A program made the position numbers and the translations under genes. Shown here piece by piece: positions 13,065-27,906 of a stretch of 64,000 nt of DNA. Origin of the DNA: Pogonophryne albipinna (taxonomy: Eukaryota > Chordata > Actinopteri > Perciformes > Artedidraconidae); the NCBI GenBank assembly GCA_028583405.1, contig CM053251.1:7258602-7322601 (forward strand). The letters are read 5' to 3'. The notes below the pieces were generated by a model that saw nothing but the letters and a program-made list of their open reading frames with translations, was not told the origin of the DNA and did no database searches. Position 1 is the stretch's first letter, and every line of letters starts with the position of its first letter.

Positions 13065-13066
<2 letters not shown>

Positions 13067-13138
<72 letters not shown>
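13067..13138 (+). repeat. (TG)36 microsatellite
   Basis: An uninterrupted TG run of 72 bases in intron 9; on the transcript strand it is (CA)n. Confidence 0.95.
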
Positions 13139-13140
<2 letters not shown>

Positions 13141-14146
13141 GACTGTTTCTATTATTCAAGACTCAATGCAGCTCGGAGACAAGAGTGGAAAGGGCCGTTT
13201 GTAGCCTTATGTCAACATTTGCCGGGTGCTGAATCGTGATATGTGTTCCAGAGATTGTGTTTTCTTTAGAGGTCGCTCATGTGTCGAAGGACTGAAGTTC
13301 TTGGCAGATTGAAGATGATTCTCTCCTGGTTAAATTATGAACTACTGTGAAACACACTTGGGTGGAAAGGAAAACTGAAGCTTTGGTTTATACTGTAGTG
13401 AAACCCGTGACTTTAGCAAACCTAACGGAGGGATTTAGTTTTGTAAGCTGTTCCACAAACATGGATCTTATGTGATTCAAACAGTTAAGGTTTGCACTTA
13501 ATGGCTTTAAAACACAGGCCTGTGAATTCAAGAACAAATAACAGACATTTAAAAAGGTGAATTGTGTAAGATATGCCCATCATTTTTAATTAAAAACCTT
13601 CAAAAGATTTGACTAAGTTTATTATATACCGTTTTGGAAATGAAACCTGACCATTAATCCTTTTTATTTAATATGCAAGCCGTTTATTTTTCATTTGCCT
13701 TTCATCTGCCTTTTATCTGTACCTTGCTCATGTGACGCTGTTAATTTCCCAACTGTGGGACGAATACAAGGTTCTGATTCATTCTGATCTAAAGCAATAA
13801 GATGTCCATGGTACCTTAGTCACACCTTATCTAAACTAGTTTGAGGAACACATCTTCCTAAAAATAAGCTGAATAACCTTTAATATGCGTGCTGTAACTG
13901 GTAATCTCCCTTTATGAAATACTGTTCCCCAACTAGCAGATTAACTTTGTTTTCAAAACCTAGCTCAAGCCAACAAAAGGAATCACATGATAATACAATC
14001 TATTTGAACATTTCTCTTGACAGCTCTGTACACTACTGCCCATATGCACATGATCCATAGAGAGGAGAAACAAACAGCCTCATATTGGAAGTCTGTTTTC
14101 CACTCTAAAGCTGTTCAACAGTTAGCTAACCCTGGAGCTAGAGTAC

Positions 14147-14256
14147 CTCAAACTGAACGATGATCCCGTAGGTGTGCGCCGGCTCTCTCCACTTCAGGAT
14201 GATCTTCTCCTCATAGGCACTGCCCTGAATGGACTCCAGAGGAATAGCCCCTGGCA
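14147..14256 (-). CDS. ptprm: ptprm exon 9: first part of FN3 repeat 3
   Basis: This 110-nt exon lies between ...tgttccacag and TTTGAG|gtactc, two bases in, phase 0 out. Its translation contains PGAIPLESIQGSAYEEKIIL, KWREPAHTYGIIVQFE. PGAxPxESIQGSxxEEKI and the WREP motif mark the start of FN3-3 in R2B phosphatases, and the break before the ISYKAV strand in exon 10 fits the family's gene structure. No ORF longer than 60 codons covers it, so it was found from the splice sites and family motif. Confidence 0.92.
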
Positions 14257-16387
<2,131 letters not shown>

Positions 16388-16696
16388 CATCCTCATCAGT
16401 CTGAACCTCCAGCTCCGTGCTCTCCTTGACCCCCTCTGGATTGCGCAGCACCATCTTGACACTGAGGTTAGTGAAGGGTGTCAGGTTGTGGATGGTGTGC
16501 TGAGGATCGCGGCTCTGGGTGTCATAGACCACCTCCTCGCGGGTCTCCTCCTTGGCGGCCACCTTGGAGCGGTACTGGACGGTCAGGTTGTAGCTGTAGC
16601 AGCGGGTCACGTTGTAGCCCAGAGGCACCCAGCGCAACGTCACCTGTTTGGATTGGATGTCCACCACTTCCAGCTTTTGTGGGCCGTGCATGGGCT
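16388..16696 (-). CDS. ptprm: ptprm exon 8: fibronectin type III repeat 2
   Basis: A 309-nt exon between ...ccccaccag and GAGGATG|gtaaga, two bases in and one out. It reads PMHGPQKLEVVDIQSKQVTL, RWVPLGYNVTRCYSYNLTVQ, PQHTIHNLTPFTNLSVKMVL, RNPEGVKESTELEVQTDED. The tryptophan after QVTL, the YNLTVQY strand and the NLTPFTNLSVK loop are FN3 hallmarks. Sequons include NVT, NLT (twice) and NLS. It matches PTP-mu FN3-2 strongly. The plus-strand frames covering 16478-16811 are antisense shadows. Confidence 0.95.
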
Positions 16697-17227
16697 CTGG
16701 TGGGGTGGACAGAGAGAGACGAGCGTGAGCATGCATACAGATAATCAATTAAGCCGTATGAAAGGGGAAGCTTGTGCAAGACAGTTTCAACAAAATCAAG
16801 GACATTATTAAAGGTCTTTGCCAGGGCACAGGGAAGGTGATGTGCTCCTTTGGGTTGAAGAAAATCCACCACCAGACTTTTTTTTTTGTCGAATTGAAAT
16901 ACCATTTACTCTGTTTGGGATTCACTTTCCCAGAAAATATTTTAGAAATTTCAAAGCCACAGCCTGATACTGAGCATTGCCACATCCCATCACCGTTGCT
17001 AACTTGGTCTCACAGTGGCGGCTCACACCAGGACAGCTCAGGTCTGTTGGTGGAAACCCTCAGCAGGAGGTGTATCATCCCTTCAGAGCGTGCCATTCCT
17101 CTGCCTTTCCCCATCTCACCCAGTGGCGGTCTGCTATTAGCGCCACAGTGATACAGAGTCAGCCAGCCTGCCAATCCAGGCAGAGCACAACCCCCACTGC
17201 CATCATATCACCTCTAATCACAAATAC

Positions 17228-17434
17228 TCTGTCTCCTTGCCTTTTCTCTTCAATTTTCTCCATTTTCTCCTCTCTCTTTCCCATCTTTTCTCCACCTCTT
17301 TCCTCTCCATTCCCCCTCCTCATTTCCTCTCCCTTTCTGTGGCTCCACCATTTCTATTTCCCGCTCTCTCTTTCTTCTCTCTCTCTCTCTGCTTCCCCAG
17401 TCTATTTTACTCTCTCTCTTCCTCTCTTGCTCTC
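17228..17434 (+). repeat. Long pyrimidine tract
   Basis: About 207 bases that are nearly all C and T (CTCTCTTTCC, TTTCCTCTCC types) with a few purines. It becomes a GA-rich tract in the transcript. The reading frames over it are low-complexity leucine/serine/proline. Confidence 0.85.
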
Positions 17435-19003
17435 CTACCTATGGGAGGAAAGCAGCCCAAGCAAGAGGTAATGGGATCAATTTCCATTCCAGGTTAAATT
17501 CGCAGTCCATTTCTCTGGAACTTAACACTTTACCACCTATTAGGAAGAGCCGGGGCTCAATTTCCCCGTTCCCCAGGAGACACAGTCCAGCAATTCAGAG
17601 GCAGCAACAGCAGCCATGTTTAACATTCAGGAGGTGCATGGGGCTAGACTGGACTGGAGCTCCAGCATTCTGGACTTGACAAACAAGCAAGAATCTATAT
17701 GAATAAAACAGTTTGCATCCTACGAATGTGATCCCCACTTGCATTTACAAGACAACCCATATAAAAGATCATTTCCAGCTGATCAAGTTTTATTGGGAAT
17801 CTTTAAAAAAATGTACTGGAATGATTAACAACGACATTAAGTTTCTTGTGTTGCTAGTAAAATGCTACAAGACAGGAATGAATGGAAATGTACAATGGAG
17901 AGGATAATGTAGGAAGAAGAACAGTGAGGGAAAATAAATGTGGCTGCTTGTTGAATGAAAGATGGAACATTTTCAGATTTCATTAGGAGATGAAATAGCA
18001 TTAGGAGGGTCAGAAAGAGGCAGACGGAGAAGTGGATGTTAATGTGAAGCCTACAGTACATGAGCATAGAAAAAGGGAGAACATGTTAAAAAAAAAAGTG
18101 TCAGGAAGGGCAAACATCTTTCCAAAAATGATAAAGGAAATGACAGAGAAATTAAAACTAAATAACTTTGTATAAATAATTTATTTTATTGTATTTCACA
18201 GAGTTGGAAAAACTACTACTAAAATCCTATCTATTGGGTTTTATAAAAGCAAACCTATTCTACTGGCTAAGAGTCCATTAAAGCTTTAATAAAACTGCGT
18301 AACATTGTTAAATCTTTTGAAAATGCTAGGTGTACTCCTTTGATAGTGTGTAATCATTTGCATAGACGTTACTAGTACTGACCTCAAATGATTGTCAGAA
18401 TTGAATACAAATGTTAAACTTTGGCATAAAATAGTATGTTCGAAACCTATCTTCAAAAGGAATACATATTCAGGATTAACGCTAACAGACAGTAAATAAG
18501 CCACGTCAACTATAGGAGAAAAATATATTTGAGTACGGGTATAAATGTAATGGTTTAAAAAAAAGTGAGCTGCCATTTTAAACAAATGTCTTCACACTTT
18601 CAAAATAAAAGATTCCAACACAGAACTGGAGAAAATTGGCGATGGACAGGCATCTTCAAATATGTTGCAATTTTAGAAAAAGCTGTCCAGAAAATAGAAG
18701 TTTAAACCCCTTTTATTTGCAGAACTATCTGTTGGCCGCACACAGTAGGCAATGGTTACACTAAAAGCACAGAATTGCAGTGCGGCCAGGCAAAGAAATC
18801 AAATTAAACCAGATGCTCTCAAAGTGACAATGCACCAAAGTGTGAATCTCAAGAAGACGTGAACGAGCGGATGGGAGGAAAGTCTCATGTCTGGAGCGTT
18901 CGAGGAGAATGTCACACTTCCATCTTTGTGGAACATCACAGATAATGTCCACTGTACCCTAATTCTAGCCAATGGAGGGACGCCAACAAGAATCTGAATC
19001 ACT

Positions 19004-19340
19004 TGTGGATAATATAATTGTGGAGAAGAATAGACCATGCCACATAAAGGAGGAAAATCTAAATAGGATTATGTTAAAAAAATGCAAATAGTGTAATGTC
19101 ATGTGAGAATGTATGTGAACAGAGGAACTTATATGATTGCAAACATTTATAATATCTGTGGAACAACAAGAGGGGTGGGATGGGGGTGAAGTAGGGCAAG
19201 CGGCTACTTGCTCTTATTGATTTTTCTGCATTTAGATTTATGATTTATACTTGTATGTTTGTATCATCTTGTGAATATGGCAAATGTATTCAATTGTGAA
19301 TAATATCAATGTGGAGAGAAATCGCCCATGCCACATATGG
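19004..19340 (+). repeat. Diverged direct duplication
   Basis: Two similar segments, 19004-19048 and 19295-19340, share GTG.ATAATAT, ATGTGGAGA/TTGTGGAGA and CCATGCCACATA. This points to an old local duplication with about 290-bp spacing. Confidence 0.45.
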
Positions 19341-19388
19341 ATAAATTAATTATTTAGCTTTAAATGGAATTCATTTGTCTTTTTGGGC

Positions 19389-20196
19389 CTTAAAGAGCCC
19401 CTTTCATGCTTTTGGCCGGTTACCTTTCCTTTAGTATGTTATCTAGGTTTTTGTGCATGTAAATCATCTACAAAGTCTAAAATACAAAGTTTCCTCCAGA
19501 GAGGGTTTCTCTCCCACACTCCCATAGTGACATCATTATGTAACAGTCGCACCTCTATTGGCTAGCGCTCCAACACATTGTTCGTGATAGGCTGAGGGGC
19601 GGGAGATCTCTAAGCAGACAGAGGGTGAGACGAGGTGCTGCAGCACAGGCAGTATGAGAGAAATAGAGAGTTTTTTGAACATTGAAGTGGACCTATCATG
19701 CTATATTTGAAACATATATTGTAGGGCCATACCTATATAAAACATGTCTGCAAAGTCTTTTTTTCAAAATACCAAACAGATCATGCATTTTAGCCATGCC
19801 TCATTTCGCTCCATTTGCTCTTTTTTAGCTCTGATTTTGCAAGGGCTGAATCGGTGAGAAGTCTTCTTCGCTGCTTTTGTGGCAGACTACAGCGCCACCT
19901 ACAGGCCTGGCATATGTACTACAGCGTCTCCAGCGCTTTCGAACGGCAATGGCCGTGGCTGTCTCCTCCTGATAGGTGGAGAGTTGCCCATATAGGCGGA
20001 GCTCCTCGTTTCTGACGTCAGAGAATTTTCAAATCTGGATCAGTCTGTATCAGCTCCGTTGCAGCCCCGTTTTTAGAGATTTGGGTATGGAGGAAAAGAG
20101 AGAGGGTTGTGTTTTTGCATGATAGGTCCACTTTAAAAACATGTTAACAAAATAGAAATATGATCCTGAAAATGAGCAGAATACAGCCCCTGTAAA
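19389..20196 (-). mobile_element. CCAAT/GC-box MITE family, copy 5, interrupted
   Basis: Reverse orientation. It has TTGGCTAGCGCTCCAACACA, GGGGCGGGAGATCTCTAAG and GAGGTGCTGCAGCACAGGCA, as in the copy at 27484. A separate element (19686-20132) splits it after TTTTTTGAACATT; the family sequence resumes with AAAATAGAAATATGATCCTG and ends near CAGCCCCTGTAA. Confidence 0.65.
19686..20132. mobile_element. TTAA-type MITE nested in another MITE
   Basis: The ends are inverted copies of AGTGGACCTATCATGC. The flanks are TTGA (left) and TTAA (right), consistent with a TTAA duplication bearing one change. It is about 447 bp with no coding capacity. It sits inside the MITE copy at 19389-20196 and is therefore younger. 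Confidence 0.7.
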
Positions 20197-22277
20197 CATA
20201 TTTTTGCTGGTGCACCAACAGTGGTAGTGAAGGAACATAAAAGAATATTGACCATTTAATAAACAGCTCCTATGACTATTCTATACCCACTCCCTGCAGT
20301 TTTGTTGAGAAAGGGCTAATTGTTTGTTACCCCATTGGCTCCCTGTAGTGCAAATGCCAGCTGTCTGAGGGAGGCAGTAAAATGTGAGGATCTGTGGCGG
20401 ACGCCCAATCAGAACTTGTGCCCCATGACTCAGAATGACATCATCTGTTTTCCTGAACAACAAGGTGCCTCATCCATTTCAGAGAATGGTCATGGTTGAC
20501 TTTGAAGGAAAATAAAAAGCAAACACACCCTGTACCCTCCTCCACCACTTAATCTCAAATGAATGGGTCGCGCTGAATGGCTGATATCCTTTATAAACCT
20601 TTCCGTGTATAGATGGGAGGCCGTGCAGCCATTTTCAAATAGGCCCCATGAATGACAGCTGATGAGATGAGCCTATTATCCCAGTCTTCTGTGACTGCTA
20701 GTTTAGTGTTATTGACCGAGCAGTAAGAGGCTAAGTATCAAAAGCACAAGCACAAATCACAACAAGGAATAACAGGGCTATCTCTTGAAATCCATACAAT
20801 TTTTTTATTTTACAATCCGCAAAAGCTATCACACACTGGGGGGGGGGTGAAAGTACTGAAAATATGACTCTAATATCTCTCCAGTATGGCAGATATTTCT
20901 AGTGGAATAGAGTTATAATAATGGCTATGAAAGCATCCCTTGGAGCAGGATATTACTGAGGTCTATCTTATGCCAGGGCACACAGAAGGAGTTCCAGTGA
21001 GAGCCGGATTGGTATTCCAAACGGTGAACAAATTATCACCTGCCCCACACTCACCGGTGTAATTGAATAATTTGAATTTGACATTTACATAGAACTATTA
21101 GTGATTTTTTTGTCATTACAGCATGACATTTAAATAATGTTTTTAGGAATGATCAGCACATTATTGCGTCTTGTTAATTTGAAAGGGCCCTGCATACTGC
21201 AGCTGTAGCGATAACATGATTTCCCCCAAACATGACACAAAAACAAACAAATAACCGCATGTTGCATCCTTCTGTCCTAGAGGAGGCTTCAAATGGTGTA
21301 CTTAGCCCCTGGGTAGAGCGAGACATTAGTCCTGGATGAAAGGAAACAAATTGGGCATGTCCGGAGCACAGCCACTTTACTGCAAGACAAGTGTGTGTGT
21401 GTGTGTGTGCGCGGCGCTTGAGGGGGGACAATGTGTGTTTACGGTCTGATGCGAGTGTCCATACGCATGCACAGCAGTGCAGATCTGGTTCCTCAGCATC
21501 TTACCGGCTATATGTACAGAAGAACGATTTGCTTATCAGATCTTCCTCAGGCTTCGCAGTGTACGAGTCATTCAGAAAGCCGGGATCTTTATCAGATCCA
21601 CATCGATTAAGAGTAGAAAAGCCTGGTGCTGACATACGCTTCCATCTCCCTGCTCAGCAAACAGAACCGATAGGGTGTGGGGGGGAAGAAAGGACTACTT
21701 CTCCAATGATTAGAAACCACTGTCAAGTCAATGCGGCTCCTGAGACTGGGTGCTATCTCATCAGGATGAAATGGCGCTCAGGTTATGGAGGAGGAGGGGG
21801 GGGGGGAAGCTTGGCTGTTTGGTGATGAAAAAAGAGAAATGCCTCGACTTTCACACGATGGCATGTAGACTGTCGGATTCCTTGCTGGAGAGTGGCAGCC
21901 GGGTCTCGTCACACGCAGGTGCCTTCGTTGTAGACAGTAGCAAAACAACATGACAACGGCGAAGATTAAATTCTGGTCAGAGGGCTGTTTTCATGTAAAG
22001 TGGTCCATTCCAGGCAGCGAGTCCTGGTATTGCCTTCACTTATCTCTCCATTGCTGTGTGTTATTCACTGTGTTCTGTTTGAGCTGGGGGGGCGGGGAGG
22101 CGAGCACATTTGTTTGCCTCTTTCTATTACATCTCAGTGATAGCACTGAGGCCATTGAGGTAATGACATGGGTTTTACACTTAGGAAATCATTTTCATAT
22201 CCCGCAGAAGCGAGCCATAATGATAGCTTTTGATAACCGACAATCAAAGCTCCATCACCCTCCTAGAGTGCTCCTCT

Positions 22278-22416
22278 ATGCAATCCTCTGTAGGAAGAGA
22301 AAGAGGAGGGAGGGAGGGTTAAGAGGGGAGAGATGGAGGGAGTCAATGTGTGGGTGGATAGGTGGGTGGAGGGATTGGAGAAAGAAAGCTAAGACAGAGG
22401 AGGGGGAGGGGGAGAA
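22278..22416 (+). repeat. Purine-rich G-run tract
   Basis: About 140 bases dominated by A and G, with GGGAGGGAGGG, GGTGGGTGGAGGG and GGAGGGGGAGGGGG. Several runs of three or more G lie close together, so G-quadruplex formation is possible on this strand. The transcript strand is the pyrimidine-rich complement. Confidence 0.6.
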
Positions 22417-22912
22417 GTGCCAAGGTTTTTGTTCATCAAATGCAACAAGTCAAACCGGGCCTTGGGGTTGACGCGTGTACACATGTTATAATTGATAGCA
22501 CTTTAAAAGGCACTGTACACGGACCTCTTGTGTTCCAACGTCACCCTGCACAGCCATTACAAAGTCAGAGACAAATGTCCACACGCTCAGGACACACACA
22601 CACGCAGAGACACTTTGCCCATACACCTTGGAGGCGTGGATAATCACAAGGATTTATTGAATGGTGGTGGTCGCTCCTCACTCTATCAAGCCCTTCTTTA
22701 TAGGCCCCGTGATAAATGAGACTGCCATGAAGGGTGAGGATGAGGGGCGGGGGGGCCTACAACGTGCTGGATCAAATTGAAACCACAGAATGAGCCCCGG
22801 TGCTGGGCTGCCACCTTGTCTGATGAACCCCCTGAAGCTGTAGGGGTGGAGATGAATGGCCGAACGCCTTCCTTCTCACAGCACTGAATAGAAAGGGAGA
22901 GCCAAAACATGA

Positions 22913-22935
22913 GGGGGGGGGGGGGGGGGGGGGGG
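22913..22935 (+). repeat. G23 homopolymer
   Basis: An unbroken run of 23 G. The length may be an assembly artefact. Confidence 0.8.
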
Positions 22936-23760
22936 TGGAAGTGAGACAGACCTCAGCAGCAAGGGAGGATGATGCATGACACGACCCAACAATGTCAAGT
23001 CATACCAAGTCAGTGCCCATATTTGTTCATGATTGACCATCCTACTGTATGCTGCCTTAGAAAAGCTAATCTGTGTAAATGCAGTGAATATGCTTTGAAC
23101 CAAGGGGTCATTTTTCTTCACCCCCCTCTTTTATTGGCCCTTTTCTTTTTATTGCAATTTTGACCATGATCTGAGCTAAAAGGAAATTCATGTTACGAAA
23201 AGGTTCTCTTTGGAAAACTAGTCCTTTTATGTACGGACACAAATCAAATTAACGGTTTGATACTAGTTGTTTTTTAATTTAATTATTGAGACAATATCTA
23301 CAGTTGTATTTATTAACAAGTTGAAGTATATTCTCATTTGACATTGAATTAATGTTACTGGAGACAGTAGGTTTTGCATATTTTAGAAGTAAATATATGA
23401 TGCATGTTTGTTTCTGTTCACTGACTGATTTATGACACTGGTGCGAAGTGTGCAATTCTGTTCATGCAGAATGCATCAATCAAGTGCTAGTGGTTTGAAA
23501 ACAAAGAAGCAAATAGTTTGCCACTCGCAACACAAAAGCATCCACTTACATGCCTGATAATCCAAACATACTGTATATTTAGATAGAAATCAGTTAGTTC
23601 ATGAATTAATAATGACTTACTCCCATCATGTTTTGCATATACTGGGAGAGCCCAGTAAAGCCTAAAGGGGTTCTACAGTTTATTAATCATGAAGGCATCA
23701 TTTAGTGGGGTGGAGATGAAGTAAGTACCATGATGCAAACCACAGCAGCGATGGACTTAA

Positions 23761-24095
23761 ACGGGCCATATTATGCTAATTTACAGGTTCATATTTTGTG
23801 CCTCTACTGTGAACTGTTTACATGCTTTAATGTTTCAAAAGTGCTTTATTTTTGCTGCTGCACCTCTTGCCACAAGTCTGCTCTGATTGGTTAACCGCTT
23901 AGAGATGTCCCGCCCCAGTGTCCTGTGTTGGAGCACTAGCCAAAAGAACCACGAGTGTTATATAGTGATGTCACCAAGTAAACAAAGGAGTCCAATGGAG
24001 GCGTCTCGGTTGGAGGGGGGGAGAACGTTTGGGATTTTAGCCATTTATAAAAACACACAACAGGAAAGGTGAACACCAAAATGCACATTACGCCT
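23761..24095 (+). mobile_element. CCAAT/GC-box MITE family, copy 3
   Basis: TTAA lies at 23757-23760, then ACGGGCCATATTATGCTAAT. It has TCTGCTCTGATTGGTTAACC, GCTTAGAGATGTCCCGCCCC, GGAGCACTAGCCAA, TAGTGATGTCACC and GTAAACAAAGGAGTCCAATG. It ends near ATGCACATTACGCC. This is the best-preserved forward copy in the window. Confidence 0.7.
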
Positions 24096-27000
24096 TCCAG
24101 GTGATAGTGCTTGCCATTGCTAAATTGCTTTTTTCCAAATACCAAATCATAAAAAAATTGCACTTGTCGATTGCAGTATTGAAAAATTAGATTTAGAAAA
24201 AGGGAAGTGGAATAAGTAACAGGGTATAAAATGTCAGAGGGAACTAGTTTCTGCTGCTCACTGACCATTTAGAGGGATTAAAAGAACAAACCTAGCAAGT
24301 CTTCCTGAGGGGCAAAAGGTGAGCCCACCAACCGGATGAAAACAAATGAACAGCCAGTTGATGGGAAGAGTGGAGGCAGCGGAGGTGGAACTGGTTAAAT
24401 CAATCTTTCATTTCGTTTCCACCAATATGCTGTGCGGTGATTGGGGTCAGAGTGACAGGCAGGAATGACCCCATCCTCCCCCATTCGTCTTAACACACAC
24501 ACACACATTCCCACACACCCATCTTTACTGTCAGACAGGCTTTGTCTTTCGTGTTCAGGTTCCCTGGGAAAATGCCTGTGGTTAGGGCTTACACACAGGA
24601 AGAACACAAGCCCTCATTTACCGACCGGCTCGCAATCTGTACAGGAGCAGTGGGAGGTTACCAAGGTGATTCTTCAACTTCAACTCTCCCCAGATGGCCC
24701 GTGTGGCGTTGTCATTTGTCGCCAAAAACCTGCATGTGTCGCATTCAACTCGGGGTGTTACCGAGAGTGTAAATCAAAGTGAGCCGCTTGACTTTGTGAA
24801 ATGGTTGCTGCGTTTTCTGAGCCACCTACTTAGGAGATATATGGGATCCAAGATCTAGCTATCTAGGTGGGGGGAATTCGGGATATAAATCCAAACCTTA
24901 CTGACATTCCTGTCCTTTAGTTGAGGAGGAGACGGGAGAAATAGTCTTGAGTTATACAATCAGACTGAATGAGTGCTTCCTGGACGCCTAGCAAGGGGAA
25001 TGGGACATCTATAATTCAGCAAAAGGATGGAGAAAATCTGTGACAAAAATTACAGCAGATAGACCATGAATAATTAAAGACAAGGAATAGAAACATTTAA
25101 AGACCTTGAGAAGCACTTCAGTTCAAATTTTTAAACAGCAGAAAAAAAGAACTTGCCAAGCCTGACTAAACTAGAGCTATTCATCACTCTCTTGAGGCTT
25201 AAGAGCTGAGGTTACAAACAACCTCGATGATAATTGTTTGTGAGGATCTGAAGATGCAGCTCTAGAGTAGGAAGAGAATACGTTTACGAGCATGTCACCA
25301 GAGTATCGTTTGAGCACATCTGTTCTCAAAGTCTCAATTCCGTCGTGTTTTGGGAACGGATAGATGGAGGGATAGAGAAGAGTGAAATAATAATAATGAA
25401 ACGGCTATAAATGCAGAGTCTCTCTCACTCTATGTCTCTCTTTTCCGACAGAAGTTTGAAGATGTGTCCTTGAGAAAAATGCAATCTACCTTTTGCAGAG
25501 CCAATATCATAGAACACAATTCACCATTATACTTCCAGCTGGCTGTGATAAAAAAGGACTTTTATTGTGGTCCTCCTATAACCTTCCTGCACACCAAAAA
25601 CTCAATCTACCCTGTTTTTCTCCCACTGACAAAGGAACACAAATTCAATGGGCCTCAAACCAAGGCTTTTCATTCGCCTTGCCTCAGACGGTATATAAAC
25701 CCCTATAGGTCTCATGACTGCCAGCTATTGTAGGTGACAAACCAGACCAATGTTATCTGAGATGGTGAGGTGAAGTGGCTTTCTTTTCAAGCCTTGAGGC
25801 AACAATAGCATTAATTAGACACATCAAACCTAGCAAACAGTGTCCTTTCAGACCCACAGAGACAGATCTGCTCAATCTCAGCTGTAGCAAAAGAAAGGGG
25901 GCATCATAAAGGGATAGAGCTCAGCTAGCTGCCCTGTAGACATGCATCAAGCTATAGAGGAGATCAACAAGCAGTTATAGCTGACAGATCATCAATCTAC
26001 CTGTTAATCAAATGGTAAAGCTTAGTTGGACAAAATCGGTAAAGGTAAAATGTACTGGCTCTCTGTGTGACTCAAAGTAAGGTAAGATGTTGCCTGTTAC
26101 CTGGTTGGCAGGTTAGTAATAACATGCCATACATTTCTAGCAACAGTATTTATTGTCAACCTGTACTGTACTTCAGACCTTGGACTTTCACTCCACTTCT
26201 TGTATTCTTTAACTCTGCAGTTGTACTATAAAAACAAGGATATTAACAATCTAACCTAACCGTGCTTAAAGTAAGGCATTAAATCTGGTTTTCAATCAAA
26301 TAAACGGTCTACTGATTTGTTATTAAAAATGTGTTCGAAATACATATATATCAATATGATAAGGTGATCTTGATATGATGAAACATCTCAAGGGATTTCT
26401 ATGAATAACACAGATGGGCACAGGGCTGCTTTCATAATTTAGTAAATGTATTTGGTTCCATGTAGAATAACTTGCTCACAGTAAATTGCACCAAGAATGT
26501 ACTGCTCACACCTTATGCAGCTGAACCTATACAGGTATGAATTATACTAAGTGACACAAGGTACAGAAGAATGGTTTTAGATATTATTCTAGCCATGGTG
26601 AAAATTACAGTAAGACTTCATTCCAAAGTTACCCTCTGTAACCTTTGGCTGTTATACTGTATATACATTTTCATTAAGGTCTTTAATGCACATACTGTAC
26701 AAAGAGAGCAACACATTAGTTTAGATGCAGCCAGTTTGATATGTTAAGGATCCACAGACACACCTATTGCACAGTGCTTTCCGAATGCATGTATTCATTT
26801 GAAAACCTATACCTGACTACAAATGACCTTTCATCAAGTCGTGTACATTTATAAATAATGTGCTTTTCTGAAAACAAGTCAGCAGGATCTCTTTTCGGTA
26901 TGCTGGTAATTCATCTTAACATTCTTGTCCTTCAAGTTGTTATGTCACTGAGACAAATTATTGTACTTGGAAGATTACGGTATTTTACCACAACAACCAT

Positions 27001-27483
27001 GTTCACGTTGCTAGACATTCTCATTTGCATGAAAACAGACCTGCCCTTTGGACAAACTCACCAGGAGGCTAAATGTAAATAACCAACCTTGGTGTGGGAG
27101 AACATAATTGCGCAGCTCCTCCCTACTCTCCACTGTTACAAACGAGTGTTTAATGTGAGGGCTGATTCCTGATTAATGCTCATTTCCCCAGTGTTTAATA
27201 GCACTCTGTGCAACAGAACGGCAAAGCAAAAACAAACAGATGAGACTACTCCCACGTGGTGCCGGAGCGCAGATGGAGGCAACTTATAGATGGAGATGTG
27301 GACTTGGCAGGGGTGGGAGTCGGAGCAGGTGTTTGGACGCAGCATGGACAGCATGTTGCTCTGTTTTTTAAAGCGCCTGAGAGCTAGCAGCCAGCAGAGG
27401 CCATAGGGTGCAGACACGTGCACCCCTTACTCTGGCTTAATCAACTTCAAATGGCTGTCTAATCATTTCAAGTTGATGATATA

Positions 27484-27906
27484 GGTTTTAAAGCATATAA
27501 ATAGTCTGCAAAAGCCAACATCCTGAAGTTCCATCCAGAGGGAGATTCTATCCAACACACCCCGCCCGCAACGCCTCGATTGGACTTTTCCTTTTTTTTG
27601 TACTTCTGGTACAGAGTGACATCACTATGTAACGCTCAGGCTTATATTGGCTAGTGCTCCAACACATTTTTACGTGATAAGGGGCGGGACATCTCTAAGC
27701 GGTTAACCAATCACAACAGAGCCGGCCAGCTAATCAATCAGAACAGACTGGGCTCTGGTTTCAGACAGAGGGTGAAAAGAGGTGCTGCAGCACAGGCAGT
27801 ATGAGAAAAATAAAGAGCTTTTTGAACATTAACGCATGGAGACATTAGTAGAGGCACAAAATAAAAATATGAACCACAACATTAGCATAAAATGGCCCCC
27901 TTTTAA
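27484..27906 (-). mobile_element. CCAAT/GC-box MITE family, copy 4
   Basis: Reverse orientation: GTGACATCACTATGTAACGC, TATTGGCTAGTGCTCCAACA, GGGGCGGGACATCTCTAAGC, GGTTAACCAATCACAACAGA. The right end reads TTAGCATAAAATGGCCCCC with TTTTAA following. It is the longest copy and keeps a GAGGTGCTGCAGCACAGGCA block absent from copy 2. Confidence 0.7.

Larger units (their letters stand above)
8616..14146 (-). other. Intron 9
   Basis: Intron of 5.5 kb. It holds an L1 3' end (8836-8990), a V-SINE-like element (9521-9698), a MITE copy (11848-12168) and a (TG)36 run (13067-13138). A stretch rich in GCTAAC/GTTAAC/AGCATGCTAGCA words at about 9861-9950 looks like an old palindromic repeat. Otherwise no feature is seen. 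Confidence 0.8.

Noticed and set aside
16478..16811. Plus-strand frames of 88 and 107 codons
   Set aside because: Antisense shadows of the GC-rich FN3-2 exon.
16977..17497. 164- and 86-codon serine/leucine-rich frames
   Set aside because: They translate a low-complexity pyrimidine tract.
21391..21825. 144-codon plus-strand frame
   Set aside because: It starts in a GT microsatellite and ends in a G run, has no recognisable domain and overlaps nothing conserved.
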